A DNA stretch of 64,000 nucleotides from Pseudonocardia thermophila (lineage in GTDB: Bacteria > Actinomycetota > Actinomycetes > Mycobacteriales > Pseudonocardiaceae). The notes under the pieces are model-generated. The model saw only the letters and a list, made by a program, of their open reading frames with translations, was not told the origin of the DNA and did not search any database. Position 1 is the stretch's first letter. Each line of letters begins with the position of its first letter. The translations under genes were made by a program, and so were the position numbers. This document shows, one piece after another, positions 59,375-64,000 of this stretch. The stretch lies in contig NZ_FRAP01000022.1 of assembly GCF_900142365.1 (NCBI RefSeq), positions 62,001 to 126,000 of the forward strand, written 5' to 3'.

Positions 59375-62187
59375 GCCTGCTCAAGGAACCCGACTACGGC
59401 ACCCCGGCTCGGCCGGGAGCGGCGACCGTGGAGGTGACCGTCGACGGCGTCCCGGTCACGGTCCCCCCGGGCACGTCGGTGATGCGGGCGGCGAAGGAAG
59501 CCGGCATCGACGTGCCGAAGCTGTGCGCCACCGACTCGCTGGAAGCGTTCGGCTCCTGCCGGCTCTGCCTCGTCGAGATCGACGGCGTGAAGGGCACCCC
59601 GGCGTCGTGCACCACGCCGTGCACCGACGGGATGGTGGTGCGCACCCAGACCGAGCGGCTGGCGAAGCTGCGCCGCGGAGTCATGGAGCTGTACATCTCC
59701 GACCACCCGCTGGACTGCCTGACCTGCTCCGCCAACGGTGACTGCGAGCTGCAGGACATGGCCGGGGTGACCGGGCTGCGCGAGGTCCGCTACGGCTCCG
59801 GCGTGGACGCCGGCGCCAACCACATGGACCTGCCCACCGACACCTCCAACCCGTACTTCCAGTTCGAGGCGTCCAAGTGCATCGTCTGCTCCCGCTGCGT
59901 GCGGGCGTGCGACGAGGTGCAGGGCACCCTCGCGCTGACGATCGAGGGCCGCGGCTTCGACTCGAAGGTCAGCCCCGGCGGCACCGACTTCCTCTCGTCG
60001 GAGTGCGTCTCCTGCGGCGCCTGCGTGCAGGCCTGCCCCACCGCGACGCTGCAGGAGAAGAGCGTCGTCGATCTCGGCATGCCCACCCGCACCGTGATCA
60101 CGACCTGCGCGTACTGCGGCGTCGGCTGCTCGTTCAAGGCCGAGCTGCGCGGTGACGAGCTGGTGCGCATGGTCCCGTACAAGGACGGCGGCGCCAACGA
60201 GGGCCACAGCTGCGTGAAGGGCCGTTTCGCGTTCGGCTACGCGACCCATCCCGACCGCGTCCTCACCCCGCTGATGCGCGAGTCGATCGCCGACGAATGG
60301 CGCGAAGCCACCTGGGATGAGGCGATCTCGTTCGTGGCTCGGCGGCTGCGTGAGATCCAGGCCGAGCACGGGCCCGGCGCGATCGGTGCGATCACTTCCT
60401 CCCGCTGCACCAACGAGGAGGTCTACGTCGTCCAGAAGATGGTGCGGGCGGCGTTCGGCAACAACAACGTCGACACCTGTGCGCGGGTCTGCCACTCGCC
60501 CACCGGCTACGGGCTCAAGCAGACGTTCGGCACGTCGGCGGGCACGCAGGACTTCAAGTCGGTCGCCGACGCGGACGTCATCATGATCATCGGGGCGAAC
60601 CCGACCGACGGCCACCCGGTGTTCGCCTCGCGGATGAAGCGCCGGCTGCGCGAGGGCGCGAGGCTGATCGTGATCGACCCGCGGCGCATCGACATGGTGC
60701 GCTCGCCGCACATCCGGGCCGACCACCACCTCGCGCTCGCCCCGGGCACGAACGTCGCGATCATCAACGCGATGGCGCACGTCGTGGTCACCGAGGGGCT
60801 GGTCGACGAGGAGTTCGTCGCGGAGCGCTGTGAGGGCTTCGAGGAGTGGGCCGAGTTCATCGCCCGGCCGGAGAACAGCCCGGAGGCCGTCGAGGCCGAG
60901 ACCGGGGTGCCGGCCGCCGACGTGCGCGCCGCCGCCCGGCTCTACGCCACCGGCGGGAACGCCGCGATCTACTACGGACTGGGCGTCACCGAGCACAGCC
61001 AGGGCTCCACGATGGTGATGGGCTTGGCCAACCTGGCCATGGCCACCGGCAACATCGGCCGCTCCGGCGTCGGGGTGAACCCGCTGCGCGGCCAGAACAA
61101 CGTGCAGGGCTCGTGCGACATGGGTTCGTTCCCGCACGAGCTGCCCGGTTACCGGCACGTCGGCGACGAGTCGGTGCGCGACATCTACAACGAGCTGTGG
61201 GGCGTCTCCATCCTCGACGAGCCCGGGCTGCGGATCCCGAACATGTTCGACGCGGCCCTGGACGGCACGTTCCGCGCGCTCTACGTGCAGGGTGAGGACA
61301 TCGCCCAGTCCGATCCGAACACCCAGCACGTGCACGCCGCGCTCGCCGCGATGGACCTGGTCGTCGTGCAGGACCTGTTCCTCAACGAGACCTCCAAGTT
61401 CGCGCACGTGCTGCTGCCGGGCACGTCGTTCCTGGAGAAGGACGGCACGTTCACCAACGCCGAGCGGCGGATCAACCGGGTCCGCCCGGTGATGGCACCG
61501 CGCACCGGCAAGCACGAGTGGGAGATCGTCTGCGAGGTCGCCCAGGCCATGGGCTACCCGATGCGGTACTCGCACCCGAGCGAGATCATGGACGAGATCG
61601 CGCTCACCACCCCCACCTTCGCCGGGGTCAGCTTCGCCAAGCTCGACGAGGTGGGCAGCGTGCAGTGGCCGTGCAACGAGAAGGCCCCGCTGGGCACGCC
61701 GATCATGCACGTGGACGGGTTCGTGCGCGGCAAGGGCAAGTTCATCGAGACGCCGTACGTGCCCACGCCGGAGCGCAGCACCCGCAAGTACCCGCTGATC
61801 CTGACCACCGGCCGGATCCTCACGCAGTACAACGTGGGTGCGCAGACCCGCCGGACGGCCAACACCGTCTGGCACCCGGAGGACGTGCTGGAGCTGCACC
61901 CGCACGACGCGGAGGTGCGCGGCATCTCCGACGGCGACGTGGTGCGGCTGTCCAGTCGGGTCGGGCAGACCACGCTGCGCGCGGTGATCTCCGACCGGAT
62001 GCCGGTCGGGGTCTGCTACACGACCTTCCACCATCCCGTCACAGGAGCGAACGTGGTGACGACCGAGCACTCCGACTGGGCCACGAACTGCCCGGAGTAC
62101 AAGGTCACGGCCGTGCAGGTGGAGCTGATCACCAGCGGCAGGGGCGCGGAGGCGGGGCTGGCCGCGGTCCCGGTGGCGGGCGAATGA
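59371..62187 (+). CDS. fdsA: NAD-dependent formate dehydrogenase alpha subunit (FdsA)
   Basis: A 938-residue catalytic subunit. An N-terminal [2Fe-2S] ferredoxin domain (FGSCRLCLVEI) is followed by the His-Cys cluster (HPLDCLTCSANGDCEL), two [4Fe-4S] ferredoxin motifs (CIVCSRCVRAC and CVSCGACVQACP), and the bis-MGD domain with CAYCGVGCSF. The molybdenum ligand is Cys in CARVCHSPTGYGL, not selenocysteine. The enzyme oxidises formate to CO2 and reduces NAD+ in the cytoplasm. GGAGG lies 7 nt before the ATG. Confidence 0.95.
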   Translation: MSLLKEPDYGTPARPGAATVEVTVDGVPVTVPPGTSVMRAAKEAGIDVPKLCATDSLEAFGSCRLCLVEIDGVKGTPASCTTPCTDGMVVRTQTERLAKLRRGVMELYISDHPLDCLTCSANGDCELQDMAGVTGLREVRYGSGVDAGANHMDLPTDTSNPYFQFEASKCIVCSRCVRACDEVQGTLALTIEGRGFDSKVSPGGTDFLSSECVSCGACVQACPTATLQEKSVVDLGMPTRTVITTCAYCGVGCSFKAELRGDELVRMVPYKDGGANEGHSCVKGRFAFGYATHPDRVLTPLMRESIADEWREATWDEAISFVARRLREIQAEHGPGAIGAITSSRCTNEEVYVVQKMVRAAFGNNNVDTCARVCHSPTGYGLKQTFGTSAGTQDFKSVADADVIMIIGANPTDGHPVFASRMKRRLREGARLIVIDPRRIDMVRSPHIRADHHLALAPGTNVAIINAMAHVVVTEGLVDEEFVAERCEGFEEWAEFIARPENSPEAVEAETGVPAADVRAAARLYATGGNAAIYYGLGVTEHSQGSTMVMGLANLAMATGNIGRSGVGVNPLRGQNNVQGSCDMGSFPHELPGYRHVGDESVRDIYNELWGVSILDEPGLRIPNMFDAALDGTFRALYVQGEDIAQSDPNTQHVHAALAAMDLVVVQDLFLNETSKFAHVLLPGTSFLEKDGTFTNAERRINRVRPVMAPRTGKHEWEIVCEVAQAMGYPMRYSHPSEIMDEIALTTPTFAGVSFAKLDEVGSVQWPCNEKAPLGTPIMHVDGFVRGKGKFIETPYVPTPERSTRKYPLILTTGRILTQYNVGAQTRRTANTVWHPEDVLELHPHDAEVRGISDGDVVRLSSRVGQTTLRAVISDRMPVGVCYTTFHHPVTGANVVTTEHSDWATNCPEYKVTAVQVELITSGRGAEAGLAAVPVAGE

Positions 62188-62402
62188 CCGGTACGGTTCC
62201 GCCGCCGGTCCGCCTCGCCGGCGACATCGCCGCCCAGTTCCGGCACAAGCCGCTCGACCAGGCCGCGGCCGCGGTCGCCGAGCACATCCGGATGTTCTGG
62301 GAGCCCCGGATGCGCCGCGCGCTGCTGGCCGAGGTCGACGCCGGGACCGTCACCGATCCCGTGGTCGTGGCGGCGGCGCAGCGGCTGCGCGGCGGAGGGT
62401 GA
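62184..62402 (+). CDS. fdsD: Formate dehydrogenase delta subunit (FdsD)
   Basis: A 72-residue helical protein. VRLAGDIAAQFRHKP and AEHIRMFWEPRMRRAL are the FdsD signature. It is needed for assembly or stability of FdsABG complexes in other bacteria. Overlaps fdsA as ATGA. Confidence 0.88.
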   Translation: MTGTVPPPVRLAGDIAAQFRHKPLDQAAAAVAEHIRMFWEPRMRRALLAEVDAGTVTDPVVVAAAQRLRGGG

Positions 62403-62424
62403 CCGGCGGACGTACGGTGAGCAC

Positions 62425-63249
62425 ATGGGACGGCTGACGGCGCGGCGGCGGGTCGTGTGGATCGCTCCGGGCGGGAGGCGCACCACCCGGCCGGACACCC
62501 TCGCGGCCGAGGAACCGATGGAGCTGCGGGTGGCCGGTGCCCCGCTGTCGGTCACCATGCGCACCCCGGGCCACGACGTCGAGCTGGCCCACGGGTTCCT
62601 GCTCACCGAGGGCGTGATCACCTCGCTGGACGACGTGGCCACGGCCCGCTACTGCGACTCGGTCGACGACACCGGCCGCAACACCTACAACGTGCTGGAC
62701 GTGGCGCTGGCACCGTCGGTCGCGCCGCCGTCGGCGTCGCTGGAGCGCAACTTCTACACGACGTCGTCGTGCGGGGTGTGCGGGAAGGCGTCGCTGGACG
62801 CGGTCCGCACCAAGACCGCGTTCCCCGTGCTCGACGGCGATCTGCGCATCCCGGCTGCCACGATCGCCGAGTTGCCGGACCGGCTGCGCGCCGCGCAGAA
62901 GGTGTTCGACTCCACCGGCGGCCTGCACGCCGCGGGCCTGTTCGACGCCGACGGCGAGCTGCTCGTCGCCCGCGAGGACGTGGGCCGGCACAACGCCGTC
63001 GACAAGGTCCTCGGGTGGGCGCTGCTGCACGGCCGGGTGCCGGCCCGGGGCTGCGTGCTGCAGGTGTCCGGGCGGGCGTCGTTCGAGCTGGTGCAGAAGG
63101 CGGCGATGGCCGGGGTGCCGGTGCTGTCGGCCGTGTCGGCGCCGTCGTCGCTGGCGGTGGAGCTGGCCGACGACGCCGGGATCACGCTGGCCGGGTTCGT
63201 CCGCGGCGGGAGCATGAACGTCTACACGCACCCGGAGCGGATCACCTAG
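62425..63249 (+). CDS. fdhD: Sulfur carrier FdhD
   Basis: A 274-residue sulfurtransferase that delivers sulfur to the molybdenum cofactor before insertion into formate dehydrogenase. The catalytic loop is TSSCGVCGKAS (CxxC), and EDVGRHNAVDKVLGWALL is a family motif. ATG follows TACGGT by 6 nt (leaderless), separate from the fds operon by 22 nt. Its TAG stop shares the CTAG with the convergent ATPase gene. Confidence 0.95.
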   Translation: MGRLTARRRVVWIAPGGRRTTRPDTLAAEEPMELRVAGAPLSVTMRTPGHDVELAHGFLLTEGVITSLDDVATARYCDSVDDTGRNTYNVLDVALAPSVAPPSASLERNFYTTSSCGVCGKASLDAVRTKTAFPVLDGDLRIPAATIAELPDRLRAAQKVFDSTGGLHAAGLFDADGELLVAREDVGRHNAVDKVLGWALLHGRVPARGCVLQVSGRASFELVQKAAMAGVPVLSAVSAPSSLAVELADDAGITLAGFVRGGSMNVYTHPERIT

Positions 63250-64000
63250 CCGCGACGCAGCCGCAGGGCGCAGTCGGCGGCGGCCAGTGAGGCGGCCACC
63301 GACGCGGCGGCGGCGAGCACCGGGGGCAGTAGCCCAGCGGCGGCGAGCGGCAGCGCGACCCCGTGGTACCCGGCGGCGCCGGCGAGGATGGTGCGCAGCG
63401 CGGAGCCGGCGCGACCGGAGAGCGCGATCGCCTCGGCGGCGGCCCCGAGATCGGGTTGGGCGGGGGAGCCCTCGGCCGCGCAGCCGGCGCCGGAGGGCAG
63501 GGTGATGGCGATGTCGGCCGCGGCGAGCACCGGGGCGTCGTGCTCGCCGTCGCCCAGGACGGCGACCCCGTGCCCCTCGGCCCGCAGCGCCCGCACCAGC
63601 TCGACCTTCGCCTCGGGCCGCTGCTCGGCGAGCACGCGGGTGATGCCCACCTCCGCGGCCACGGCCGCGGCCACGCCCTCGGCGTCGCCGCTGACGAGCA
63701 CCGGCTCCAGCCCCAGCGCGCGGAACCGGGCGATGGCGGTCGTGGCGGCCGGCCGGACGGGGTCGGTGAGGGCCAGGACCGCGCGCGCCTGCCCGTCCCA
63801 GGCGACGACGACCGGCGTCTGCGCCCGCGCGGCAGCGTCGGCGATCGCGTGCTCGAGCGCATCGGGCACGGCGGCGTCGTGCTCGCGGACGAACGCGGGG
63901 CTGCCGACCAGGACCGTTCGGGCCCCGGTCTCCCCGGACACGCCGCCGGGGAGCGCGGCGGCGTCGCGCACCGCGGGCCAGAAGGGCACGCGCTCCGCGG
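63246..64000 (-). CDS. P-type (P1B-like) metal ATPase, C-terminal part
   Basis: About 250 residues, open at the window edge and therefore 5'-truncated in view. It covers the end of the nucleotide-binding domain, the P-domain (VVAWDGQARAVLALTDPVRP) and the last two transmembrane helices (GYHGVALPLAAAGLLPPVLAAA, then ADCALRLRR). The hinge motif reads GDGEHDAPVLA instead of GDGxNDxPAL, so the invariant Asn is His. It could be a metal exporter of altered activity. The phosphorylation motif DKTGT lies outside the window. Confidence 0.8.
   Translation of the reverse strand, partial: AERVPFWPAVRDAAALPGGVSGETGARTVLVGSPAFVREHDAAVPDALEHAIADAAARAQTPVVVAWDGQARAVLALTDPVRPAATTAIARFRALGLEPVLVSGDAEGVAAAVAAEVGITRVLAEQRPEAKVELVRALRAEGHGVAVLGDGEHDAPVLAAADIAITLPSGAGCAAEGSPAQPDLGAAAEAIALSGRAGSALRTILAGAAGYHGVALPLAAAGLLPPVLAAAASVAASLAAADCALRLRRG

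Noticed and set aside
60470..60510. Selenocysteine at the formate dehydrogenase active site
   Set aside because: The codon is a Cys codon in the motif CHSPTGYG, with no in-frame TGA.
1..64000. CRISPR arrays, tRNA or rRNA genes, insertion sequences
   Set aside because: I looked for regularly spaced repeats, cloverleaf signatures and transposase genes and found none.

Overview
The window is GC-rich actinobacterial chromosome, about 73% GC by eye. Gene content, codon bias and gene order (pdxT, yebC, ruvCAB, yajC, secDF, apt, relA, hisS) point to the Pseudonocardiaceae, most likely Pseudonocardia or a close relative. The genus is inference. I see no rRNA, tRNA, CRISPR array, insertion sequence or prophage. 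Many starts look leaderless: a TAnnnT -10 box lies 6 to 8 nt before an ATG or GTG with no ribosome binding site.

Layout. (1) 0-6.8 kb: a degenerate EF-G-like GTPase, malic enzyme, pdxT, an ArsR/SRPBCC/DinB-like operon and yebC. (2) 6.8-11.5 kb: a repeat-rich intergenic stretch, then a compact chaperone module: a GrpE-like protein divergent from a short Hsp70, overlapped by a large protein with a J-like segment and two FN3-like domains. (3) 11.6-19.8 kb: a tellurium/stress (Ter) island with TerC-like (DUF475), three TerD-type proteins, TerB, and the nucleotide-metabolite set (HAD, PRTase-PELOTA, PRTase-TRSP, CitE-like lyase). (4) 20-33.7 kb: polA, a small membrane protein, a MOSC protein, ruvCAB behind a LexA box, yajC-secD-secF-apt, relA and a membrane-anchored cyclophilin. 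(5) 33.7-41.6 kb: an MBL hydrolase, hisS, a methyltransferase, a YibE/F protein, and a LexA-boxed radical SAM gene of the Rv2578c type whose Fe-S motif is split by a 334-residue intein, then a phosphotransferase-like protein and a small zinc-ribbon protein. (6) 41.6-48.3 kb: a decayed NRPS condensation-domain relic, two aminotransferases flanking an Lrp regulator, rarA, a ChaA-like exchanger and an AhpD-like protein. (7) 48.5-56.4 kb: a sugar ABC importer without an ATPase, a frameshifted Na+/H+ antiporter, a two-component system and a lactonase-like beta-propeller. (8) 56.4-64 kb: a LysR regulator, an NAD-dependent formate dehydrogenase operon (fdsGBAD), fdhD and the C-terminal part of a P-type ATPase that runs off the window.

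Functional links. RuvABC, RarA, PolA and the radical SAM protein all concern DNA repair or replication stress, and two of these loci carry LexA boxes. The Hsp70 and Ter islands sit side by side and interrupt the usual yebC-ruvC neighbourhood, so they look like an inserted stress-response block. The formate dehydrogenase genes form one tightly overlapping operon, with its likely LysR activator upstream and the FdhD sulfur carrier downstream.

Candidates for something little described are the GrpE/Hsp70/FN3 module, the Ter nucleotide module, and a family of intergenic palindromes built on GGTGATCAACAG.
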